Source: Sphingomonas sp. EC-HK361
GTDB lineage: Bacteria; Pseudomonadota; Alphaproteobacteria; Sphingomonadales; Sphingomonadaceae
Direction of reading: 5' to 3'
Assembly: GCF_902498785.1 (NCBI RefSeq)
Contig: NZ_LR701493.1
Coordinates: 107,359 to 171,358, forward strand
Length of the DNA: 64,000 nucleotides
Under the pieces are notes generated by a model that did not search any database, was not told the DNA's origin, and saw nothing but the letters and a program-made list of their open reading frames with translations. Shown here piece after piece: positions 7,942-15,336 of the stretch. Each line of letters opens with the position of its first letter. Within the stretch, counting starts at the first letter, position 1. A program made the translations under genes and the position numbers.

Positions 7942-10900
7942 CCGACACCACCGACACCCCTCAGCGCGACTGGCGCGATACCGTCTTCCTGCCGAAGACC
8001 GACTTTCCGATGAAGGCGGGGCTGCCGCAGAAGGAGCCTGCGATCCTCGCCAAGTGGCAGGCGGCGAACCTCTACGACCGGCTGCGCGACGCGCGGCGCG
8101 GGCGCGAGAAGTTCATCCTCCACGACGGCCCGCCCTATGCCAATGGCGACATGCATATCGGGCATGCGCTGAACCATATCCTGAAGGACATGGTGGTTCG
8201 CACCCAGTCGCTGCTGGGCAAGGACGCGCCCTATGTGCCCGGCTGGGACTGCCACGGCCTGCCGATCGAATGGAAGGTCGAGGAGGAGTATCGCAAGAAG
8301 AAGCGCAGCAAAGATGACGTGCCCGCTGACGAGTTCCGCGCGGAATGCCGGGCCTATGCGCAGAAATGGGTCGATATCCAGCGCGAGCAGCTGAAGCGGC
8401 TGGGGATCAATGGCGACTGGGACCATCCGTATCTGACGATGGATTTTCAGGCGGAGGCGACGATCGTCACCGAGCTGATGAAGTTCGCCGAGAGCGACCA
8501 ACTTTATCGCGGGGCGAAGCCGGTGATGTGGTCGCCGGTGGAAAAGACCGCGCTGGCCGAGGCCGAGGTCGAGTATGAGGACATCACGTCGACGCAGATC
8601 GATGTGGCGTTCGAGATCGTCGAGGCGCCGAATGCGCCGGAGCTGGTCGGCGCGCATGCGGTGATCTGGACGACGACGCCGTGGACGATTCCGGTGAACC
8701 AGGCGCTCGCTTATGGGCCGGAGATTGAGTACCGTCTTTGCCGCAAACGCCAGGATGACGGGCGGCAATATTTAATCGCGCTGGACCTCATTGGTGTGAC
8801 GGAAGCGCGTGTCGGCAATCTTGTGCCGATACAGGCGATCAAGGGCTCGCAACTTGCCGGCGCCGTTGCCCGCCACCCGATTTACAACTTCCTCCGTCAC
8901 CCCGGCGAAGGCCGGGGTCCCGCTTCTTCTTCTGGCGCGGGCGAAGGCAGCGGGAGCCCAGATCAAGTCCGGAGTGAAGGGGAGTGGGAGCGGGCGCTCG
9001 CGTTCTTCGCCAAGCCTCGCCCATTCCTTCCCGGCGATTTCGTCACCACCGATGCCGGCACCGGCCTCGTCCATATGGCGCCCGATCACGGCGAGGACGA
9101 TTTTGAGCTTTGCAAGGCGTACGGCATCGATCCGGTCTTCGCGGTCGAGGCGGACGGGAAATACCGTGCGGACTGGGCGTGGCTCGGCGGGCAGGGGAGC
9201 GTCATCAATACCAGGTTCGTCGCGTCGGACGGGCCGATTTGCTCCGATCTGCGCGCGGCGGGCGGGTTGCTCGCTGCGAGCGACGATTTCCGGCACAGCT
9301 ATCCGCATAGTTGGCGGTCGAAGGCGAAGGTGATCTTCCGCTGCACGCCGCAGTGGTTCGTGTCGATGGATCGGCCCCTCTCCCAGCGGGAGAGGGAGGG
9401 AGCGGCGGAGCCGCGGAAGGGTGAGGGCGGCACGGCTGACGTCGCGCACTCGCCCTCACCCCGCGCTGCTGCGCAGCTTGCCCCTCTCCCGCCGGGAGAG
9501 GGGATCGACACGCTGCGCACCCGCGCCATTGCCGCCATCGCCGACACGAAATTCTACCCCGAAAAGGGCCGCAACCGGATCGGGGCGATGGTCGAGGGGC
9601 GGCCCGATTGGGTGCTCTCGCGCCAGCGCGCGTGGGGCGTGCCGATCACGCTGTTCGTCGATCGCAAGACGGGTAAGTATCTGAAGGACCCGGCGGTCAA
9701 CGCGCGGATTATCGCGGCTGTGCGTGCGGGCGGGGTGGATGCCTGGTCCGACGCGCGGGCGCAGGAGTATCTGGGCGAGGCCTACCGCGCAGAGGATTTC
9801 GAGCGCGTCACCGACATTCTCGACGTGTGGTTTGATTCGGGGTGCACCCATGCCTTCGTGCTGGAAAGCGGGCGGTGGCCGGATTTGACGTGGCCGGCGA
9901 ACCTGTATCTCGAAGGCTCCGACCAGCATCGCGGGTGGTTCCAGTCGTCGCTCCTCGAAAGCTGCGGGACGCGGGGGCGGGCGCCGTATGATGCAGTGCT
10001 GACCCACGGGTTCACGATGGATTCGAAGGGCATGAAGATGTCCAAGAGCCTCGGCAACACGATCAATCCGCTCGACCTGATGCGCGATTACGGGGCGGAT
10101 ATCCTGCGGCTGTGGGCGCTGTCGGTCGATTTCACCGAGGATCACCGGATCGGGAAGGAAATCCTGGCCGGGGTCGCGGACCAGTATCGCAAGCTGCGCA
10201 ATACATTCCGCTATCTGCTGGGGGCGCTTGACGGGTTCAGCAAGGCGGAGCGGGTCGCGCCGGCGGACATGCCGGAGCTGGAGCGGTATGTGCTGCATTT
10301 GCTCCGCGCGCTGGACGTGGAGATGAAGGCGGCGGTCGAGGGGTATGACTTCAACCGCTACGTCCGCGCGCTGACCGATTTCGCGAACGAGGACCTGTCG
10401 GCCTTCTTCTTCGATATCCGCAAGGATTCGCTCTATTGCGACGCGGCGGACGATCCGAAGCGGCGCGCGTATCGGACGGTGCTCGACACGCTGTTCCACG
10501 CGCTGGTGCGCTATGCGGCACCGGTGCTCGTCTTCACCGCGGAAGAGGTGTGGCAGACACGCTATCCCGATGCGGAGTCGGTGCATTTGCTGGAGTGGCC
10601 GGAGTTGCCCGCTGCCACGGCGGATGACAATGCCGTCGCCCAGCGCTGGCTCGCCGTGCGCGCGTTGCGGGAACGGGTGACCGAATCGATCGAGCCCTTA
10701 CGTCGGGAGAAAACGGTGCGGTCGAGCCTCGAAGCCGAGGTTGTCGTGCCAGACATGCCGCTGGACGCCGATGCGCTGGCGGAGGCATTCATCGTGGCGA
10801 AGGTGTCGGCGGGCGATAGCGTCGATGTGATCCGCACCGACTTCCTCAAATGCGGCCGCTGCTGGCGGCATCTGCCCGAAGTGAGCGAGGACGGCGCGCT

Positions 10901-10943
10901 GTGTGCCCGGTGCGAGAGCGTCGTGAGCGAGGTGGTCGCGTGA
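7938..10943 (+). CDS. ileS: Isoleucyl-tRNA synthetase carrying two repeat-derived insertions
   Basis: It charges tRNA-Ile and edits valine. ATG 7938 overlaps the ribF stop. The 1001-residue protein has HIGH (73-76) and KMSKS (about 700-704), the editing domain with WTTTPWTIP, and a C-terminal zinc ribbon (CGRC...CARC, about 972-993). Two in-frame stretches have no counterpart in the IleRS fold as I recall it: residues about 318-350 and about 478-523. Both are translated palindromic repeats. Without them the length would be about 925, closer to relatives. Both sit beside conserved blocks (FFAKPRPFLPGD and TPQWFVSMD), so they are probably surface loops and the enzyme is probably active. GTGA overlap with lspA. 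Confidence 0.95.
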   Translation: MTDTTDTPQRDWRDTVFLPKTDFPMKAGLPQKEPAILAKWQAANLYDRLRDARRGREKFILHDGPPYANGDMHIGHALNHILKDMVVRTQSLLGKDAPYVPGWDCHGLPIEWKVEEEYRKKKRSKDDVPADEFRAECRAYAQKWVDIQREQLKRLGINGDWDHPYLTMDFQAEATIVTELMKFAESDQLYRGAKPVMWSPVEKTALAEAEVEYEDITSTQIDVAFEIVEAPNAPELVGAHAVIWTTTPWTIPVNQALAYGPEIEYRLCRKRQDDGRQYLIALDLIGVTEARVGNLVPIQAIKGSQLAGAVARHPIYNFLRHPGEGRGPASSSGAGEGSGSPDQVRSEGEWERALAFFAKPRPFLPGDFVTTDAGTGLVHMAPDHGEDDFELCKAYGIDPVFAVEADGKYRADWAWLGGQGSVINTRFVASDGPICSDLRAAGGLLAASDDFRHSYPHSWRSKAKVIFRCTPQWFVSMDRPLSQREREGAAEPRKGEGGTADVAHSPSPRAAAQLAPLPPGEGIDTLRTRAIAAIADTKFYPEKGRNRIGAMVEGRPDWVLSRQRAWGVPITLFVDRKTGKYLKDPAVNARIIAAVRAGGVDAWSDARAQEYLGEAYRAEDFERVTDILDVWFDSGCTHAFVLESGRWPDLTWPANLYLEGSDQHRGWFQSSLLESCGTRGRAPYDAVLTHGFTMDSKGMKMSKSLGNTINPLDLMRDYGADILRLWALSVDFTEDHRIGKEILAGVADQYRKLRNTFRYLLGALDGFSKAERVAPADMPELERYVLHLLRALDVEMKAAVEGYDFNRYVRALTDFANEDLSAFFFDIRKDSLYCDAADDPKRRAYRTVLDTLFHALVRYAAPVLVFTAEEVWQTRYPDAESVHLLEWPELPAATADDNAVAQRWLAVRALRERVTESIEPLRREKTVRSSLEAEVVVPDMPLDADALAEAFIVAKVSAGDSVDVIRTDFLKCGRCWRHLPEVSEDGALCARCESVVSEVVA
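8889..8990. repeat. Palindromic repeat inserted in frame in ileS (first)
   Basis: The core is an inverted repeat, ACCCCGGC-GAA-GGCCGGGGT, at 8899-8919, followed by about 70 nt of degenerate repeat flank. Translated it gives a low-complexity segment (RHPGEGRGPASSSGAGEG) unlike the enzyme around it. The reading frame stays open through it. Boundaries are approximate because no uninterrupted homolog was aligned. Confidence 0.75.
9372..9506. repeat. Composite palindromic repeat inserted in frame in ileS (second)
   Basis: Two copies of a CCCCTCTCCC-type hairpin (9375-9398 and 9480-9502) flank a GGGTGAGGGC/GCCCTCACCC inverted pair (9419-9428 and 9452-9460). This is a common repeat architecture in proteobacterial intergenic DNA. 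Here it is translated as part of IleRS (REREGAAEPRKGEGG, then HSPSPRAAAQLAPLPPGEG). The frame is kept; edges are approximate. Confidence 0.8.
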
Positions 10944-11452
10944 CCCGCGCGATGCCCCGCCTCGGCCTGATGCTCGCGGGCGCCATCTTCGTGCTCGATC
11001 AGCTGGTGAAGTGGATCGTCACCGGGCCGCTCGGCATCGCCACGCTGGGTGATGCGAAGACGCTGCTGCCGATCTTCGACCTGCGTTTCGTCCCCAATAT
11101 CGGCGTCTCGCTCGGGCTGATTCGGGCGGACAGCGACGCGATGCGCTGGGCGCTCGTGGTGCTCACCGCGGCGATTGCCATCGGCGTGGCGGTGTGGATG
11201 TTCCGTGAGCCGCGGCGCGGCGATCAGGTCGCGCTCGGGCTGGTGCTCGGCGGGGCGCTCGGCAATATCGTCGACCGGGTTCGGTTCGGCTATGTCGTCG
11301 ATTTCGCCGACCTGCACTTCGGCGAATGGCGCCCGTTTCTCGTCTTCAACCTGGCCGATGCGGCGATTACCATCGGCGTGCTCATCCTGCTTGCGCGCGC
11401 GCTTCTGATCCGCGACAAGCCGCGTGCCCCTTCGGAGAATGTGAATGCGTAA
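10940..11452 (+). CDS. lspA: Lipoprotein signal peptidase (signal peptidase II)
   Basis: LspA cleaves prolipoproteins after lipid attachment, in the inner membrane. From GTG 10940 (GTGA overlap with ileS) the protein is 170 residues with four hydrophobic segments. It shows the family motifs FVPNIGVSLGL, GGALGNIVDRVRFGYVVDF (catalytic Asp about 121) and FNLADAAI (Asp about 140). ATG 10952 is an alternative start four codons later. It belongs to the ribF-ileS-lspA operon, and the next gene encodes a lipoprotein that LspA would process. Confidence 0.95.
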   Translation: MTRAMPRLGLMLAGAIFVLDQLVKWIVTGPLGIATLGDAKTLLPIFDLRFVPNIGVSLGLIRADSDAMRWALVVLTAAIAIGVAVWMFREPRRGDQVALGLVLGGALGNIVDRVRFGYVVDFADLHFGEWRPFLVFNLADAAITIGVLILLARALLIRDKPRAPSENVNA

Positions 11453-11924
11453 GACCGTCCTCATCGCAACCGGCCTCGCCGCCGCGGCGCTGCTCTCCGG
11501 TTGCGGCAAGCGCGGCTACGACCGTGCGCGCCCCGACGAGTTCGCGGTCGCGCGGCAGGCGCCGCTCATCATCCCGCCCGATTTCGCGCTGGTCCCGCCG
11601 CAGCCGGGCGCCGCGCGCGTGCAGGCTGGCAACCCGCAGCAGGATGCGCTGAGCGCGCTCTTCGGCGACAATACAGGCCGCTCGGGCGCCGAGCGTGCGA
11701 CGCTGAACGAGGCGGGCGACGCCGATGCGGGCATCCGCTCCGATGTGGGCGATCCGGGCACCAATGTCGTCGACAAGGGCCAGACGACGCGCGACATCAT
11801 CGCAGCGCCGCAGGGCGACGGTCAGGATGCCCGCGCGGCGGTGCCGCAGGCTGGGGCGGCGCCTACGCCAGCTCCCACGCCTGCTCCGACGCCCACGCCT
11901 GCCCCAACAACGACGCCGCAATAA
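11445..11924 (+). CDS. DUF3035 outer-membrane lipoprotein
   Basis: A 159-residue protein with a clear lipoprotein signal (LLSGC, cysteine about 20) followed by RARPDEFAVARQAPLIIPPD, the hallmark block of DUF3035 proteins, and a proline/alanine/threonine-rich C-terminus that looks disordered. DUF3035 proteins follow lspA in many alphaproteobacteria. From memory, the Caulobacter BAM-complex subunit BamF has the same R-x-PDEF-like motif, so a role in outer-membrane protein assembly is possible but unproven here. It overlaps lspA by 8 nt and is the last gene of the operon. Confidence 0.85.
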   Translation: MRKTVLIATGLAAAALLSGCGKRGYDRARPDEFAVARQAPLIIPPDFALVPPQPGAARVQAGNPQQDALSALFGDNTGRSGAERATLNEAGDADAGIRSDVGDPGTNVVDKGQTTRDIIAAPQGDGQDARAAVPQAGAAPTPAPTPAPTPTPAPTTTPQ

Positions 11925-11972
11925 GCTCGCGTCTGTCGGACGATGGTTCGGACAGCTGAATAGAGCGCCACC

Positions 11973-12052
11973 GTGCTCCCGCGCACGCGGGAGCCCAGAG
12001 TTTCAAACGGTGGCGCCTGTTGCCCTGGACTCCCGCCTGCGCGGGAGTACAA
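11973..12052. repeat. Paired palindromic repeats downstream of the DUF3035 gene
   Basis: Two hairpin units, GCTCCCGCGCACGCGGGAGC (11975-11994) and ACTCCCGCCTGCGCGGGAGT (12029-12048), are separated by about 34 nt. They belong to the same loose family as the repeats at 6906 and 31595. They lie between the convergent DUF3035 and torF genes and may end transcription from one or both sides. Confidence 0.8.
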
Positions 12053-12089
12053 TTGCTGTAACGCCGCGCTGGGCGAAATACGCCCATCC

Positions 12090-12157
12090 GTTCGCCCTGA
12101 GCGAAGTCGAAGGGCAAGCGCCAGGCACAGTGCTTCGACTTCGCTCAGCACAAACGG
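12090..12157. repeat. Palindromic repeat, CTTCGACTTCGCTCAG type
   Basis: Arms CGTTCGCCCTGAGCGAAGTC and GACTTCGCTCAGCACAAACG form an imperfect inverted repeat. Related units with CTTCGACAGGCTCAG cores occur at 26679-26757 and 39247-39339. It sits 18 bp beyond the torF stop codon. This and the preceding repeat account for most of the 250-bp gap. Confidence 0.8.
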
Positions 12158-12175
12158 GAAATTGCGCTGGCTTCC

Positions 12176-13015
12176 TTAAAACGCCGCGCTGAGCGAGAAC
12201 ACGACCGTCGGATCGGTGATCGAAGACCCATCCGTCGTCTTCGCCAGGTTCGGCTTGAGATACGCCGATTCGCGGTCGCCGATATCGGTATCGACATACG
12301 ATACGCTGAGCGTCAGGTTCTTGTAGACCGCCCAGTCTGCGCCGAGGTTCCAGTCGACATAGTTGCCGGTGGGCGCGAGGCTGGTGCCGTTCGGGCCGAG
12401 GCCGGGATTGCCCTTCGACGCGCCGATATGCGCGCGCAGCGTCACCGGTGTATTGGGAATGCCCGCGGTCGCATCGCCGGTGATGTAGAGATTGTCCCAC
12501 CGCTTCGGATCGCGCTGGATGCCGGCGGCATAGTCGGCGGCGCTGTCATAGATGCGGCCGAGCGAGGTCTGGGTCGGCGCGTAATAGACCCCGGCGGTCA
12601 GCGTCGCGGGGCCGGCGGTGCCCGACAGCCGGCCGAAGAACTCGACGACATCGCTTTCGGAATAGCCGCCCGGATAGGTGTACCACGTTACCCCGGTATC
12701 GATCGTCGCGCTGCCGAAGGTGTGCTTGTAGCCGCCAATCGCATCGAGCTCCATGTTCGCGCCGCCGAACGTGCCCCAGCCGGACAGGTTGGATGCGAAG
12801 GTGCCGATATAGAAGCCGCTCTCATGCGCGATCGTCAGCGATCCCTGGACCGCGGCATGCTTGTCGGTCTGGGAAATGCCGCGCAGGCGATAATCGCTGT
12901 AGACGCCGACCGTGCCGCTGACGGTGACGGGCGGCGGCGGTGCCGTATCCTGCGCGAATGCAGGCGTGGCGGCGGCGAGCAAAAGCCCGCTGAGAAGTGA
13001 GTGGGAGAAGCGCAT
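12176..13015 (-). CDS. TorF-family putative outer-membrane porin
   Basis: A 279-residue protein with a signal peptide (SLLSGLLLAAATPAFAQD) and then VSGTVGVYSDYRLRGISQTD, the diagnostic opening of the TIGR02001/TorF family. Alternating hydrophobic strands follow and the last residue is Phe (VVFSLSAAF), the usual beta-signal of outer-membrane barrels. ATG 13015 is preceded by a good ribosome-binding site (AAAGGACACCG); an upstream in-frame extension lacks family similarity. In many relatives this family neighbours glnK-amtB, but here it stands alone. The function of the family is not established. Confidence 0.9.
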   Translation of the reverse strand: MRFSHSLLSGLLLAAATPAFAQDTAPPPPVTVSGTVGVYSDYRLRGISQTDKHAAVQGSLTIAHESGFYIGTFASNLSGWGTFGGANMELDAIGGYKHTFGSATIDTGVTWYTYPGGYSESDVVEFFGRLSGTAGPATLTAGVYYAPTQTSLGRIYDSAADYAAGIQRDPKRWDNLYITGDATAGIPNTPVTLRAHIGASKGNPGLGPNGTSLAPTGNYVDWNLGADWAVYKNLTLSVSYVDTDIGDRESAYLKPNLAKTTDGSSITDPTVVFSLSAAF

Positions 13016-13140
13016 CGGTGTCCTTTCGGAAACGAAGAATGAGGGCCGATGTCCCCGCCTGCCTGTCGCCGGCGCCGCATCTGTCGGGCTGAAAGCCCCG
13101 CGCGGTCTTGCAACGACCCCCGGATAGTGCGCGTCTCTGC
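13016..13140 (-). promoter_or_regulatory. 5' leader of torF with two predicted hairpins
   Basis: On the minus strand the leader contains GGTC-N7-GACC (13103-13117) and GGGCT-TTC-AGCCC (13085-13097), then a purine-rich ribosome-binding site next to the start. The hairpins are visible by eye, but I match them to no known riboswitch class. The 241-bp gap up to metC is otherwise without an obvious gene. Confidence 0.35.
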
Positions 13141-13256
13141 TGCGGCGCACAAGAGATTTGTTACGTCCCGGTTGCATCTCGGGACAGATCGTTGCGCGAG
13201 TGCAACACTCCCGCATCACCCCGGCCTCGCTTCAAGGTGACGATCGGCGCTGGCCT

Positions 13257-14465
13257 CTACATGGCTGCCGAAAACCGCCGCAACCCCGCTGCAAGATCGG
13301 CGATCAGGTCGTCGGTGTCCTCCAGTCCGATCTGGAGCCGGACGAGCGGGCCTGCGAAGTCGGGCGCTGTCGCCGTGCGATGCCGGGCGGGATCGATCGG
13401 CAGCGCGAGGCTTTCAAACCCGCCCCAGCTGTAACCGATCCCGAAGAGGTCGAGCCCGTCGATCAGCGCCGCACGCGCCGCCTCGTCTCCGCCATTCAGG
13501 GCGAAGGCGAAGAGACCGGACGACCCGAGAAAATCGCGCTTCCAATAGTCGTGCCCGGGGCAGGACGGGAGCGCGGGGTGAAGCACGGTCGCGATTTCGG
13601 GCCGCGCGGCGAGCCACTGCGCGATGCGCAGCGCGGAGGCTTCGTGATGCTTCAGCCGCACCGCCATTGTGCGCAGCCCGCGGCTGCCGAGCCAGGCGTC
13701 GTCGGGGCTCGCGACCTGGCCGAGCTGAAAGCTGGTCTCGCGCAGCCGCGCGAAATGGCCCGGCGCGGCAGTCACCGAACCCAGCATCACGTCGGAATGC
13801 CCGACGACATATTTGGTGCAGGCGAGGATCGACAGGTCGATTCCGTGTTCGATCGCCGGAAAGAGCAGGGGGGTCGCCCAGGTGTTGTCGAGGATCGTCA
13901 CCACGCCGCGCGCCTTTGCTGCGGCGACGATCGCGGGCACATCCTGCACCTCGAAGGTCAGGCTGCCGGGACTCTCGATCAGGACCGCGCGGGTGCGTTC
14001 GCCGATCAGGTCGGCGATGCCCGCACCGATCATCGGATCGTAGAAGCGGGTCGTGATGCCCATCCGCTTGAGCAGCCCGTTCGCGATGCCGCGCGTCGGG
14101 TCATAGGCCGAATCGACGCAGAGCAGTTCGTCGCCGGGCGCCAACACTGACAGCAAGGCGGCTGCGATCGCCGCCACGCCCGACGGATAGAGGAACGTCC
14201 CCTCGGCACCCGGTTCCAGCTCGGTCAGCGCATCGGCGAGCGTCCACTGGGTCGGCGTGCCGCGCCGGCCGTAGAACAGGCGGTGGTGCGTGTCGCGCGC
14301 GCCCGACGCGCGCAGGTCCGCGACACTGTCGTAGAGGATCGTTGAGGCGCGCCAGACCGGCGTGTTGACGATGCCAGCCGTCCATTCCTTGCGGCGGCCT
14401 GCGCCGACGACGCGCGTGGAATTGCCGGTCTTCGCCCTGATATCGCTCACGCCGCTATCGCTCAC
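13257..14465 (-). CDS. metC: Cystathionine beta-lyase, PLP-dependent
   Basis: This Cys/Met-metabolism PLP enzyme probably cleaves cystathionine to homocysteine, pyruvate and ammonia. Visible blocks are YGRRGTPTQWTLADAL, YPSGVAAIAAAL, DNTWATPLLFPAIEHG and ACTKYVVGHSD, where the lysine binds PLP. From GTG 14465 it is 402 residues. That GTG overlaps the sseA stop (GTGA), but a perfect 15-bp tandem duplication here gives a second in-frame GTG at 14450. It is the last gene of the photolyase-sseA-metC operon, next to another sulfur enzyme. Homologs annotated cystathionine gamma-synthase are close, so the exact reaction is less sure than the family. Confidence 0.88.
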   Translation of the reverse strand: MSDSGVSDIRAKTGNSTRVVGAGRRKEWTAGIVNTPVWRASTILYDSVADLRASGARDTHHRLFYGRRGTPTQWTLADALTELEPGAEGTFLYPSGVAAIAAALLSVLAPGDELLCVDSAYDPTRGIANGLLKRMGITTRFYDPMIGAGIADLIGERTRAVLIESPGSLTFEVQDVPAIVAAAKARGVVTILDNTWATPLLFPAIEHGIDLSILACTKYVVGHSDVMLGSVTAAPGHFARLRETSFQLGQVASPDDAWLGSRGLRTMAVRLKHHEASALRIAQWLAARPEIATVLHPALPSCPGHDYWKRDFLGSSGLFAFALNGGDEAARAALIDGLDLFGIGYSWGGFESLALPIDPARHRTATAPDFAGPLVRLQIGLEDTDDLIADLAAGLRRFSAAM

Positions 14466-15301
14466 GCCGCGCCCATCGCCTTTTGCGTCGTGCGGTCGGC
14501 GCCCCATTCGGACCAGCTGCCGTCATAGACCGCCGCGTCATTGCCGAGCAGGTGCGCGCCAAAGGCGAGGACCGAGGCGGTAATGCCCGAGCCGCAGGTG
14601 GTGACGAGCGGCTTCGACAGGTCGATGCCGGCACCCTCGAAGGCGGCCTTAAGCGCATCGCCCTGTTTCCAGGTGCCGTCCGGGTCGAACAGATCAGCAT
14701 AATACAGGTTCTTCGATCCCGGAATATGGCCGGCATGGGTGGCAGGCCGGGGATCGGGCTCCTCGCCGGTGAAGCGCGCTTCGCTGCGGGCGTCGAGCAC
14801 TTGCTCCGCGCCGCTTTCGACATTGGCCTTCATCTGCGCGAGATCGCGCACGCCCGTGGTGTCCGACCACACGGTGAAGTGCCGGTGGCGATGCTGCTCG
14901 CGTCCGCTCGCGACCTCGCGGCCCTCCGCCTGCCACTTGGCGAACCCGCCATCGAGGATCGCGACGTCGTGCGCGCCGAACGTCCGGAGCATGAACCAGG
15001 CCCGCGCCGCGGTGTGGAGCGGCGAGTTGTCGTAGAGGACGATCCGGCTGCCGTCGCCCAGACCCAGCGACTGCATCCGGCTGGCGAACTTTTCGGCCGG
15101 GGGCAGCATCATCGGCAGGTCGGACGACGTATCGACGATCTCGCCCAGGTCCATGAAGACCGCGCCGGGAATATGCGCGGCTTCGTGCTCGGCAGCGCCG
15201 CTGCGCTTGTGCTCGGGCAGGAACCAGCTCGCATCGACGACGCGCAGGTCGTTCGCGCCAAGCTCGCCCGCGAGCCATTCGGTCGTCACCAACGCGTCCA
15301 T
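14462..15301 (-). CDS. sseA: 3-mercaptopyruvate sulfurtransferase
   Basis: It transfers sulfane sulfur from 3-mercaptopyruvate to thiols or cyanide. The 279-residue protein is a two-domain rhodanese. The inactive N-terminal domain shows VVDASWFLP and HIPGAVFMDL; the catalytic C-terminal domain shows LDARSEARF, HIPGSKNLYY and the active-site loop CGSGITAS (Cys about 236). CGSG is the mercaptopyruvate type, as opposed to the CRKGVT of thiosulfate sulfurtransferases. ATG 15301 gives a full-length protein. It lies 35 bp downstream of the Fe-S photolyase and overlaps metC. Confidence 0.93.
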   Translation of the reverse strand: MDALVTTEWLAGELGANDLRVVDASWFLPEHKRSGAAEHEAAHIPGAVFMDLGEIVDTSSDLPMMLPPAEKFASRMQSLGLGDGSRIVLYDNSPLHTAARAWFMLRTFGAHDVAILDGGFAKWQAEGREVASGREQHRHRHFTVWSDTTGVRDLAQMKANVESGAEQVLDARSEARFTGEEPDPRPATHAGHIPGSKNLYYADLFDPDGTWKQGDALKAAFEGAGIDLSKPLVTTCGSGITASVLAFGAHLLGNDAAVYDGSWSEWGADRTTQKAMGAA

Positions 15302-15336
15302 CGCTTCGCCTCCTCGCCCGATTTGGTGCGCGAAGC

